The notes below the pieces were generated by a model. It saw only the letters and a list, made by a program, of their open reading frames with translations. It was not told the DNA's origin and did no database searches. Made by a program: the position numbers and the translations under genes. This document shows positions 1-5,663 of a DNA stretch of 9,574 bases, piece after piece (positions within the stretch are counted from its first letter, which is position 1; each line of letters begins with the position of its first letter). The stretch comes from Bdellovibrionales bacterium (GTDB taxonomy: Bacteria > Bdellovibrionota > Bdellovibrionia > Bdellovibrionales > UBA1609), in the NCBI GenBank assembly GCA_027451425.1, contig DAIDJH010000043.1, forward strand, positions 1-9,574, read 5' to 3'.

Positions 1-352
1 ATAATTCCTCGCCCCATTCGTGAATAAAAGAATCATGCAGGTTTGTTAGGGCGCGTGCGCGCGCCTCGCCTTCGATGATTTCCGCCGCGAGCAAAAACAT
101 CGACGCATTTGTGTTGATTTCAATCAGAGAAAGTAAATCGGTTTTGAAATCGTAGTGAAAGTCAAAAGATGTCAAAACCGATGAGTCGGGTGCGGCCGTA
201 TCGAAAACTTCGATTTGCCGGGGCGAGGTCAGTCGATTGCGAAGCTCCCGCAGCCACTGTGGCGAGTGGGCAAATTCGTGAATTTGTTCAATCGCCATCC
301 GCGCTCGATCAAGAATCGAACGTGGCAAATTGATTCGCGTCTGCGCGACCAT
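1..352 (-). CDS. Partial protein of unknown function with 'IEINTN' motif
   Basis: This minus-strand frame is open from an ATG at 352-350 to the left edge, so the C-terminal part is missing. The visible 117 residues begin MVAQTRINLPRSILDRAR and contain 'FDFHYDF' followed by 'LLSLIEINTNAS' around residues 68-87. The 'DFH...LIEINTNA' arrangement recalls a poorly described protein family that I remember from Bdellovibrio-like bacteria and some other Proteobacteria, and it is reminiscent of an ATP-grasp metal-binding strand. That is recollection, not a search result. The start is uncertain: the same frame stays open and protein-like upstream (IRKYPAVSAVSDLCGQLEN) to the ahpC stop codon at 409-411, but has no ATG, GTG or TTG there, and the only purine-rich stretch before ATG 352 (AGAG) is very close. 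No function is assigned. It lies 56 bases downstream of ahpC on the same strand and could be co-transcribed. Confidence 0.6.
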   Translation of the reverse strand, partial: MVAQTRINLPRSILDRARMAIEQIHEFAHSPQWLRELRNRLTSPRQIEVFDTAAPDSSVLTSFDFHYDFKTDLLSLIEINTNASMFLLAAEIIEGEARARALTNLHDSFIHEWGEEL

Positions 353-408
353 GTTCTCTAATTGGCCGCACAGATCACTGACCGCGCTAACGGCGGGGTA
401 TTTGCGAA

Positions 409-933
409 TTATTTCACTTGAACGTGTTTTTGACCGGGCTTCCAACCAGCACCGCACAGTTCGCCCGATTTGAGCGCTTGAACCACGCGCAAGATTTCGT
501 TTGCGTCGCGGCCGACATCGAGATTGTGGATGCCCATATATTGAATCACGCCTTCAGGGTCAATGATGAACGTGCCACGAGTGGCAACGCCCTTGTCTTG
601 CAGCAAGACGCCGTAGTCACGAGAGATTTGTTTTGTCACATCGCCAATCAGCGGATAACCGAGATTGCCAAGATCGTCTTTGACCCAACGTTTATGAGAG
701 TGAACGGAGTCGACACTGCATCCGAGAACTTCCGCGCCCGCTTCTTTAAATGACTTCAGGTGATCGCGGAATTGCGTAATTTCTGTCGGGCAAACGAAAG
801 TGAAATCAAGCGGATAAAAAAACAGAACAACATATTTGCCGCGATAGCTAGAAAGGCTCACTTCTTTAAAATCGCCGCCATCGACAACTGCCTGCGCATT
901 AAATTGCGGCGCGGGTTGACCAATCATAGGCAT
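409..933 (-). CDS. ahpC: Typical 2-Cys peroxiredoxin (AhpC/Prx1 class)
   Basis: This 174-residue cytoplasmic thiol peroxidase reduces hydrogen peroxide, alkyl hydroperoxides or peroxynitrite using a peroxidatic and a resolving cysteine. The peroxidatic Cys48 sits in the diagnostic 'FTFVCPTE' motif, and the resolving Cys160 in 'GELCGAGWKPG'. Thr45 and Arg119 match the usual active-site partners. An extra Cys72 occurs in 'GCSVDS'. The C-terminus ends 14 residues after Cys160 and lacks the YF-containing tail of hyperoxidation-sensitive enzymes, and the GGLG motif is replaced by GNLG, so a robust enzyme is expected. ATG 933 is preceded by AGAGGAG five bases upstream, a good ribosome binding site. 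No AhpF or thioredoxin reductase gene is adjacent, so the electron donor is unknown. The symbol reflects family membership; the name prx/tsaA would be equally fair. Confidence 0.95.
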   Translation of the reverse strand: MPMIGQPAPQFNAQAVVDGGDFKEVSLSSYRGKYVVLFFYPLDFTFVCPTEITQFRDHLKSFKEAGAEVLGCSVDSVHSHKRWVKDDLGNLGYPLIGDVTKQISRDYGVLLQDKGVATRGTFIIDPEGVIQYMGIHNLDVGRDANEILRVVQALKSGELCGAGWKPGQKHVQVK

Positions 934-1030
934 AAATACTCCTCTTTAGATTTTGTTTTTTAGATACCTTGTCAGTTCTATTTTTATCTGCCACAAAAAT
1001 GGCGAGGCAGCAACAAACGAGAAATTCACG
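934..1030. promoter_or_regulatory. Divergent intergenic region between ahpC and xth
   Basis: These 97 bases separate the divergent ahpC and xth genes, so they should hold promoters for both. The tract 950-988 is T-rich on the plus strand. I see no convincing -35/-10 pair in either direction and no clear OxyR-type or PerR-type operator. The only clear site is the ahpC Shine-Dalgarno sequence (939-945, read on the minus strand). Confidence 0.45.
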
Positions 1031-1798
1031 ATGCGAATCATTACATGGAATGTGAACGGTGTGCGCGCCATAGCAAAAAAGGGATTCTTGGACGTTCTTT
1101 CAAAGATGAATCCAGACTTACTGTGTGTCCAAGAGACTAAAGCGCACCCAGATCAAGTTGAGCACGAACTCATCAGTCCCCCCGGCTGGCAGAGCGTTTG
1201 GTCGAATAGTTACCGACCGGGTTATTCAGGCACGCTCACATATTTCAAAATTCCGCCACAATCAATCGAGCACGGGATTGGCATCAAGAAATTTGATTGC
1301 GAGGGCCGCTTTGTTATCACGGAGCATAAAGGTTTTTGGCTCTACAATGTTTATTTTCCGAATGGCGGCTCCGGTGATGAGCGTCATCGCTTCAAACAAG
1401 AATTTCTTGCGAGATTCAAAGAGCATCTGGAGGAACAGTTGCGGGCGGGTCATCAAATTATTTTAGTTGGGGACTAAAACGTCGCTCCGCGGGAGATAGA
1501 TGTGTACGACCCCGTCAAACTTGCCAACGAATCTGGTTTTTTACCGGAAGAGCGCAAGTGGTTCGAGCAATTTTTAAAAATTGGTTTTGTCGATTTATTT
1601 CGGCATTTTCATCCCGAAGAAAAATTTCGGTACACGTGGTGGAATTATCTCGACCAAGGTCGCGCGGGTAATCGTGGTTGGCGTATCGATCATATTTGCG
1701 TAAGTCGAGGGCTCATCGAGCGGGTGAAAGGGTGTGAGATATTGGACGATATCAAGGGCTCAGACCATTGCCCGGTGATCTGCGAGCTAGATCTTTGA
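1031..1798 (+). pseudogene. xth: Exonuclease III / AP endonuclease, interrupted by in-frame TAA
   Basis: The frame encodes a Mg-dependent ExoIII/ExoA-type enzyme that would cut DNA at abasic sites and remove 3' blocking groups in base excision repair. It starts at ATG 1031 (MRIITWNVNG), where the family normally starts, with only a weak GAGAA ribosome site. Reading through one stop gives 255 codons, the normal family length. Catalytic residues are visible on both sides: Asn7, Glu35 ('CVQETK'), Tyr108 ('YFPNGG'), Asp148, Asn150, Asp220 ('RIDHI') and Asp244-His245 ('GSDHCPV'). Codon 149 (1475-1477) is TAA, lying inside the catalytic G-D-x-N motif where the family usually has Tyr, Phe, Leu or Trp. 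There is no frameshift and no other damage, so the lesion is very recent, is a sequencing error, or is read through. TAA ends other genes in this window, so a general code change is excluded. The 148-residue product alone would lack half the fold. Confidence 0.85.
1491..1504 (+). promoter_or_regulatory. Possible re-initiation site for the 3' half of xth
   Basis: GGGAG at 1491-1495 is followed after six bases by an in-frame GTG at 1502-1504. This could allow ribosomes ending at the TAA (1475-1477) to restart and make a 98-residue C-terminal fragment starting 'MYDPVKLANE'. The GGGAG is also part of the codons for the conserved Pro-Arg-Glu, so it may be coincidence. Such a fragment would lack Asn150 of the G-D-x-N motif. 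Confidence 0.2.
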
Positions 1799-1824
1799 AA
1801 TTTCTCGTATAACAATAGACCGTG

Positions 1825-2280
1825 ATGAAATTTGTCTTGTTAGCAGCGGTATTTTATAACTCGGTGGTTGCGTGCGCGCTCTGTGTAACGAAAAACACGG
1901 CGGTATTGCGAGCGGGCCCCGGTTACAAGTTTCCCGTGACGTGGCGAGCGGGGAGATTCACTCCTTTGTTGGAATTGTCCTCGTCGGGTGCATGGTACAA
2001 AGTGCAAGATATGGACGGCATTACGCAGTGGGTTCGGCGAAGGGATGTTACGCATAACATAGAGTGCGTTTCGGTACGTGTGACATCGGCTGTGCTGCGA
2101 ACCGGACCAAATTCAACTGCACAACTAGCAGATATTCGTGAAGTCGATAGATACACGCCATTTGAACGCCTTGATGAGAGCGGAAACTGGTACAAAGTAC
2201 AGGCGAGTTGGGGCGATACATATTGGATTCGTGAAGATGCCGTTTGGCGGCCGCTCAAAATAGCCCGAGTTAGTTTTTAG
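1825..2280 (+). CDS. Exported protein with two tandem SH3-like domains
   Basis: This 151-residue protein has a short hydrophobic N-terminus (MKFVLLAAVFYNSVVAC) followed by two bacterial SH3-like repeats. The first spans about residues 20-75 ('VLRAGPGYKFPVTW', 'GAWYKVQDMDG'), the second about residues 79-140 ('AVLRTGP', 'GNWYKVQ', 'YWIREDAVW'). Such domains often bind peptidoglycan or envelope proteins, so a periplasmic role is likely. 'VVAC' at 14-17 loosely fits a lipobox, which would make it a lipoprotein; signal peptidase I cleavage after Ala18 is the alternative. The start could also be GTG 1822, directly before the ATG; neither has a clear ribosome site. It begins 26 bases after xth and may share its transcript. 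The exact role is unknown. I recall similar two-domain proteins from Bdellovibrio relatives. Confidence 0.85.
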   Translation: MKFVLLAAVFYNSVVACALCVTKNTAVLRAGPGYKFPVTWRAGRFTPLLELSSSGAWYKVQDMDGITQWVRRRDVTHNIECVSVRVTSAVLRTGPNSTAQLADIREVDRYTPFERLDESGNWYKVQASWGDTYWIREDAVWRPLKIARVSF

Positions 2281-2287
2281 CTTGTCT

Positions 2288-2333
2288 ATTGTTAAACAAT
2301 TCAATTGTTGAGATGTTTCAAATTGTTACAATT
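2288..2333. repeat. Cluster of ATTGTT/AACAAT inverted repeats
   Basis: Two odd-length perfect palindromes are present: ATTGTTAAACAAT (2288-2300) and AATTGTTACAATT (2321-2333). A third ATTGTT (2304-2309) also pairs with the AACAAT at 2295-2300. A further AACAAT lies at 2349-2354. The direct copies are spaced 16 and 18 bases apart. This looks like an operator cluster, although AT-rich composition raises the chance frequency of such hexamers. Confidence 0.4.
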
Positions 2334-2338
2334 ATAAT
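2308..2338 (+). promoter_or_regulatory. Candidate sigma-70 promoter for the dksA-like gene
   Basis: TTGAGA (five of six matches to the -35 consensus) and a perfect TATAAT -10 are separated by 19 bases. The -10 overlaps the end of the palindrome AATTGTTACAATT (2321-2333), so a protein bound there would block RNA polymerase. Transcription would start near 2345 and give a leader of about 140 bases. Confidence 0.4.
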
Positions 2339-2413
2339 GGATTTATATAACAATTACTCGATTTAAGGGTTTTTAAGATTTTATGCTTGCTTTACAATAT
2401 GCGTTGTGTGTAA

Positions 2414-2439
2414 ATAGTTCAGTTCCAAATTGGAACTAT
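2414..2439 (+). promoter_or_regulatory. Leader palindrome with two alternative pairings
   Basis: AGTTCCAA (2421-2428) and TTGGAACT (2430-2437) form a perfect 8-bp inverted repeat around one central base. The upstream ATAGTTC (2414-2420) can instead pair with GAACTAT (2433-2439), because AGTTC is tandemly repeated. The two pairings share GAACT and exclude each other. No T-run follows, so it is not a typical terminator. It may be a protein-binding palindrome in DNA instead of an RNA structure. Confidence 0.4.
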
Positions 2440-2486
2440 TACAAGGCTGGTAAAAGCCAGGCCATCAGCGACAGGGGGGTAGCGAA

Positions 2487-2858
2487 ATGGGACTTTCAAA
2501 AACTCTACTTGAGAAATGCAAACGCGCGCTCATTGAGGCAAAGACAGACATACTCAATCGCGTTCGCAATGTCCGTGAAGATCTGCATTCGTCAGAAGAC
2601 GGCAAGGCCGGTGACGAGGGCGATCAAACGGTACGAGCCTTGGCAGAAAGCGAAGCTTTGTCGAACAACGAACGGCTTCGTGGGCAGTTAGCTGAAATCG
2701 AAATGGCATTGGCCCGCATTGAAAACGGTACTTACGGTATTTGCGAAGAAACGGAAGAACTAATCGAACCAGACCGGCTGCTGGCGATCCCTTGGACAAG
2801 GCTTAGTATTGAGGGTGCCGAGATTCGCGAATCTGTAATGAAGCGGTACGCAAGATAA
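2487..2858 (+). CDS. DksA/TraR-family regulator with a degenerate zinc finger
   Basis: This 123-residue protein matches the DksA/TraR family, whose members bind the secondary channel of RNA polymerase and alter promoter choice, often with ppGpp. A helical N-terminus suggests the coiled coil, with 'GDEGDQT' (Asp43 and Asp46) aligning with the acidic tip of DksA. The C-terminal finger region 'GTYGICEETEELIEPDRL' then 'AIPWTRLSIEGAE' is clear. Of the four canonical zinc cysteines only Cys86 remains; the others correspond to Thr89, Ser107 and Gly110, so zinc is probably not bound in the usual way. Cysteine-poor DksA paralogues are known in other bacteria and keep function under zinc shortage. ATG 2487 has a strong ribosome site (AGGGGGG). 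The long structured leader suggests its own regulation. A true dksA paralogue elsewhere in the genome is likely, so no symbol is given. Confidence 0.85.
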   Translation: MGLSKTLLEKCKRALIEAKTDILNRVRNVREDLHSSEDGKAGDEGDQTVRALAESEALSNNERLRGQLAEIEMALARIENGTYGICEETEELIEPDRLLAIPWTRLSIEGAEIRESVMKRYAR

Positions 2859-2880
2859 CCTTTGTTCGCGGAACAAAGGT
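2858..2880. terminator. Hairpin between convergent genes, possible bidirectional terminator
   Basis: ACCTTTGTTC (2858-2867) and GAACAAAGGT (2871-2880) form a perfect 10-bp stem around GCG. It begins on the last base of the DksA-like stop codon and ends one base before the speB stop codon, thus filling the whole gap. Neither side has a T-run, so termination may be imperfect or Rho-assisted. Protection of both 3' ends is another possible role. Confidence 0.6.
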
Positions 2881-3921
2881 CTAGTTGGGGCGCCTATTTG
2901 TAACGGCGGCCCAGCTGCACAGCTGAAATAAAATTCGCGCTCCGACATTGCCATCCCACTCATCACCATCAGGGGCCGGGGCGACTTCGTTTAAATCAAA
3001 ACCAACAATTTGTCTTCCTGATCGAGCTACGGTTTCAAGCAAAAATGAGGCCTGGTCAAAGCTTAAGCCGCCGGGCACGGGTGTGCCAGTGTGCGGGCAT
3101 AAGTCTGGCGAGAGTCCGTCAATATCAAATGAAATGTACACGTGCTGAGGAAGTTTGCTGGTGATTTGCTCACATAGTGCAAGCCAGGTTTTGCCTGAAA
3201 ATAAATTACGTTTTACGTCGACGTCGAAGTGTGTGTGAACCCGAGAGCGATTTTCATTAATAAAATCCATCTCTTCTTGGCAAAAGTCGCGAATTCCAAC
3301 TTGAACAAGCGTCTTTGGTGGAGTCTTGAACGCGCAGACGTTTCTCATAATCGAAGCATGAGAAAATTGAAAGCCCTGGTAGGATTGTCGTAAATCGGCG
3401 TGTGCGTCGATGTGTAAAATTCCCACCCCATCGTGGCCGTACTTTTCACAAACGGCGCGAATGGCCCCCAGAGGAGTAGAATGATCGCCGCCCACAACAC
3501 CCGGAATTTTATTTTCCGCTAGAATCGAAGCTGTGCGTTTGTAGACTAGGTCAACCATTTCAGCGCAGCCAGTATTGACGGTTTCTAAATTGCTCATTGC
3601 TTCGTGCGATGAGATGCGGCCCTCGTCGCTCCACTCCGCAATCACTTGCTCAGCAAGGGGTTTTAGGCGATCGTTCTGCTTACGAAGTTTGTCGGTGAGT
3701 GAATCGGCGGCCCAGAAAAACCCGGCGGTGTAGGCGTCCCCGTAGCGTGAATCGAAGAGGTCAATTTGTGGGCTTGCGGCCAAAATCGCTTCGGGTCCGC
3801 GGCTTGTGCCACTGCCATACGAAGTTGTCACCTCCCACGGTACGGGGATAAGCGTGACCAGTGAAGTATCAGAACTGATTGTTAAGCCAAAGATTCCGTC
3901 CAATTTTCGTTGATTCGCCAT
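2881..3921 (-). CDS. speB: Agmatinase-type ureohydrolase
   Basis: The product belongs to the arginase/agmatinase family of dimanganese hydrolases and probably converts agmatine to putrescine and urea in the cytoplasm. Metal-binding motifs are all present: 'GGDHS' (His147), 'DAHAD' (Asp172, His174, Asp176) and 'SFDIDGLSPD' (Asp266, Asp268), followed by 'GTPVPGG'. At 346 residues it is about 40 longer than E. coli SpeB, mainly from a longer N-terminal half with an insertion near residues 70-115. 'FSHAS' (187-191) replaces the common 'YSHGT', so substrate choice is not certain from sequence alone; formiminoglutamase or guanidino-acid hydrolase are alternatives. The presence of speA in the same window favours agmatinase. 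No Shine-Dalgarno sequence precedes ATG 3921; a promoter-like pair lies so close upstream that the mRNA could be leaderless. Confidence 0.88.
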   Translation of the reverse strand: MANQRKLDGIFGLTISSDTSLVTLIPVPWEVTTSYGSGTSRGPEAILAASPQIDLFDSRYGDAYTAGFFWAADSLTDKLRKQNDRLKPLAEQVIAEWSDEGRISSHEAMSNLETVNTGCAEMVDLVYKRTASILAENKIPGVVGGDHSTPLGAIRAVCEKYGHDGVGILHIDAHADLRQSYQGFQFSHASIMRNVCAFKTPPKTLVQVGIRDFCQEEMDFINENRSRVHTHFDVDVKRNLFSGKTWLALCEQITSKLPQHVYISFDIDGLSPDLCPHTGTPVPGGLSFDQASFLLETVARSGRQIVGFDLNEVAPAPDGDEWDGNVGARILFQLCSWAAVTNRRPN

Positions 3922-3929
3922 GAGGACAG

Positions 3930-3958
3930 GTTTTAATAGAGAGTTATTAAAAGTTCAA
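3930..3958 (-). promoter_or_regulatory. Candidate speB promoter giving a leaderless transcript
   Basis: On the minus strand TTGAAC (3958-3953) and TAAAAC (3935-3930) are 17 bases apart, each matching four of six consensus bases. A start about seven bases downstream would fall at or within a few bases of the speB ATG (3921), which fits the lack of a ribosome binding site. Confidence 0.3.
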
Positions 3959-4005
3959 CAAGGCAAAGGCGCTCATGCCGAGCGTGACGTTGGGGGGAGT
4001 GCGTG

Positions 4006-5643
4006 ATGAGAATTCGCTTCTTGATTTTATCGCTACTGTTCATTTTTGGTGCCGTAGGCAGTGCTCACCAACTTCGGCTCAAAGAGCCGATAATTGGTAA
4101 TCCGAACGCTCCTGTGGGGGGCACCTTCACAACGACTATTGACGCCGAACCGCAGTCACTTAACCCGTTGCGTACGGCGGATGGCTATGGTCAAGCCATC
4201 GAGAGCTATTGCTTTGACTCACTTTTACAGCACAACATTGAAACCTATGATTACGAACCAAGCCTTGCTGAAAAATGGGATGTGTCGAAGGACGGTAAGT
4301 TCTACACATTTTATTTGCGCAAAAACGCAAAATTTCACAACGGCGAGCCGGTTACTGCGGCCGATGTGAAATTTAGCTTTGACGCGTTCAACAATCCAAA
4401 ACTCGCCGATGCCGCTGAGAAAGTGTATTTTGAAAATATCGATCACGTCGATGTTCTTGGCCCGTACAAAGTTCGGTTTGTAGTTAAGAAAAAGTATTTT
4501 TTAAATCTCGATACGATTTCGGGCATGTCGATTTTACCTAAATCCGCATACGGCGATCCCAACAAGCACATGGTGCATGAAATGATTGGCTCTGGCCCGT
4601 ATAAACTCGCAAGGTTTGATCAAGGTAAAGAAATCGTGCTTGTGCGCAATAGCGACTGGTGGGGATTTAACACTCCCGAAAATAAAGGGTCTTACAAGTT
4701 CAAGAAAATCATTTTTAAAATCATTATGGATAGCACCGCCAAACTAGAGGCGTTCAAGCGTGGCGATCTCGACTATTTGGCCCTTACTCCGGAGCAGTTT
4801 GAAAAGAAAACTAATGGGTCGCCGTGGGGGCAGACAATCTTTAAGAGACAAGTCGAAAACTCAATACCGCAGTCTCAAGGGTTTATTGGGTTTAATCTCA
4901 GCAATCCCTTGTTCAAAGACGTTCGGGTTCGTAAGGCGCTTTCGCTATTGTTCAACCGACCGTTTCTTATTCAAAAATTTTTCTATAACAAATACGAAGT
5001 GGCACACGGGCCGTGGTATAGCAAAGAACCGGATGCAGACCCTAAATCAAAACCATTTTCATTTAATCCTAAAAAGGCGCGTGAACTGCTACAAGAAGCG
5101 GGCTGGGCGGATACCAATCATGACGGCGTTCTTGATAAGATTATCAATGGTCACCGCGTTGATTTTCGTTTTTCGATCATCAATGGCGGGGGGCCGTGGA
5201 CGCGCTGGCTGACGATTTATCAACAGGATTTGAAAAAAGCGGGGATTGAACTTTCCATAAAAGTAGTGGATTGGAATTCGCTCGAGACGGCAATCGATAG
5301 CGGTAAATTTGAAGCCGTGGCGATGGCATGGGGGGGCGTTGTCTATAATGACCCCAAACAAATTTGGTCGTCGAGTTCTCATACAAAGAGTGGTTCAAAT
5401 TTTATTGGCTATTCGAACCCTGAGGTGGATAAGTTAATCGATCAGGCGCGGACGGAGCTGAACACCCGAAGACGCTTGCCAATGATGCACAAAATTTATT
5501 CGCTGATTCGGAACGATTATCCGTATATCTTTTTGTGGAGTTCCAAATACAGTCTTTATGCCTATGACAAGCGTATGCAAATGATGAAGCCGACCTACAA
5601 ATACGATGTCGGTACGAGCACCTGGTGGGCAAAATCGCAATGA
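4006..5643 (+). CDS. yejA: Periplasmic oligopeptide-binding protein, YejA-like
   Basis: This 545-residue protein is a family 5 extracellular solute-binding protein that would deliver peptides to an ABC importer. An N-terminal signal peptide (MRIRFLILSLLFIFGAVGSA) probably ends at Ala20. The family signature follows at residues 84-126 ('EPSLAEKWDVSKDGK', 'FHNGEPVTAADVKFSFD'). Further family features are 'MIGSGPYKLARFDQGKE', 'DWWG', 'LEAFKRGDLDY', 'VRKALSLLFNR' and 'LLQEAGW'. Its resemblance is closer to YejA, the microcin C/peptide binding protein of the YejABEF system, than to OppA or DppA, and the two permeases downstream are clearly YejB and YejE. ATG 4006 is preferred over GTG 4003 because GGGGGGAG at 3992-3999 then has a six-base spacing. 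yejB starts 20 bases after the stop. The natural substrate is unknown. Confidence 0.88.
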   Translation: MRIRFLILSLLFIFGAVGSAHQLRLKEPIIGNPNAPVGGTFTTTIDAEPQSLNPLRTADGYGQAIESYCFDSLLQHNIETYDYEPSLAEKWDVSKDGKFYTFYLRKNAKFHNGEPVTAADVKFSFDAFNNPKLADAAEKVYFENIDHVDVLGPYKVRFVVKKKYFLNLDTISGMSILPKSAYGDPNKHMVHEMIGSGPYKLARFDQGKEIVLVRNSDWWGFNTPENKGSYKFKKIIFKIIMDSTAKLEAFKRGDLDYLALTPEQFEKKTNGSPWGQTIFKRQVENSIPQSQGFIGFNLSNPLFKDVRVRKALSLLFNRPFLIQKFFYNKYEVAHGPWYSKEPDADPKSKPFSFNPKKARELLQEAGWADTNHDGVLDKIINGHRVDFRFSIINGGGPWTRWLTIYQQDLKKAGIELSIKVVDWNSLETAIDSGKFEAVAMAWGGVVYNDPKQIWSSSSHTKSGSNFIGYSNPEVDKLIDQARTELNTRRRLPMMHKIYSLIRNDYPYIFLWSSKYSLYAYDKRMQMMKPTYKYDVGTSTWWAKSQ

Positions 5644-5663
5644 TCGCGTAAAGGGCTGCATAA

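Larger units (their letters stand above)
2281..2486. promoter_or_regulatory. AT-rich leader/promoter region upstream of the dksA-like gene
   Basis: This 206-base gap carries no credible gene. Its left half is strongly AT-rich and contains five copies of ATTGTT or its complement AACAAT (starts at 2288, 2295, 2304, 2322 and 2349). A perfect TATAAT lies at 2333-2338 with TTGAGA at 2308-2313, but the spacer is 19 bases, slightly long. A second possible -10 (TACAAT) is at 2393-2398 without a good -35. The right half holds a strong palindrome (2421-2437) and the ribosome binding site AGGGGGG at 2473-2479, seven bases before ATG 2487. Confidence 0.6.

Noticed and set aside
418..963. Plus-strand open frames opposite ahpC
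   Set aside because: They are antisense to a strongly conserved peroxiredoxin and show no motif of their own.
953..1030. An upstream ATG at 953 that would lengthen xth by 26 residues
   Set aside because: The extension is unlike the family, which starts at M-R/K-I-I-T-W-N-V-N-G; ATG 1031 fits exactly.
1475..1477. Genome-wide reassignment of TAA to an amino acid
   Set aside because: ahpC, the DksA-like gene and yejB all end at TAA at the expected family lengths.
2440..2490. Possible cyclic-di-GMP riboswitch, suggested by 'GCCAGGCC' and 'GGTAGCGAAATGG' before the DksA-like gene
   Set aside because: The conserved core and helices of that riboswitch could not be laid out; the similarity is limited to short pieces including the ribosome binding site.
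2383..2691. A 102-codon plus-strand frame overlapping the leader and the DksA-like gene
   Set aside because: It overlaps a recognised gene in another frame, has no ribosome site, and its translation has no protein-like pattern.
3970..3984. Small hairpin CGCTC/GAGCG upstream of yejA as a regulatory element
   Set aside because: A five-base stem is too common by chance to support a claim.
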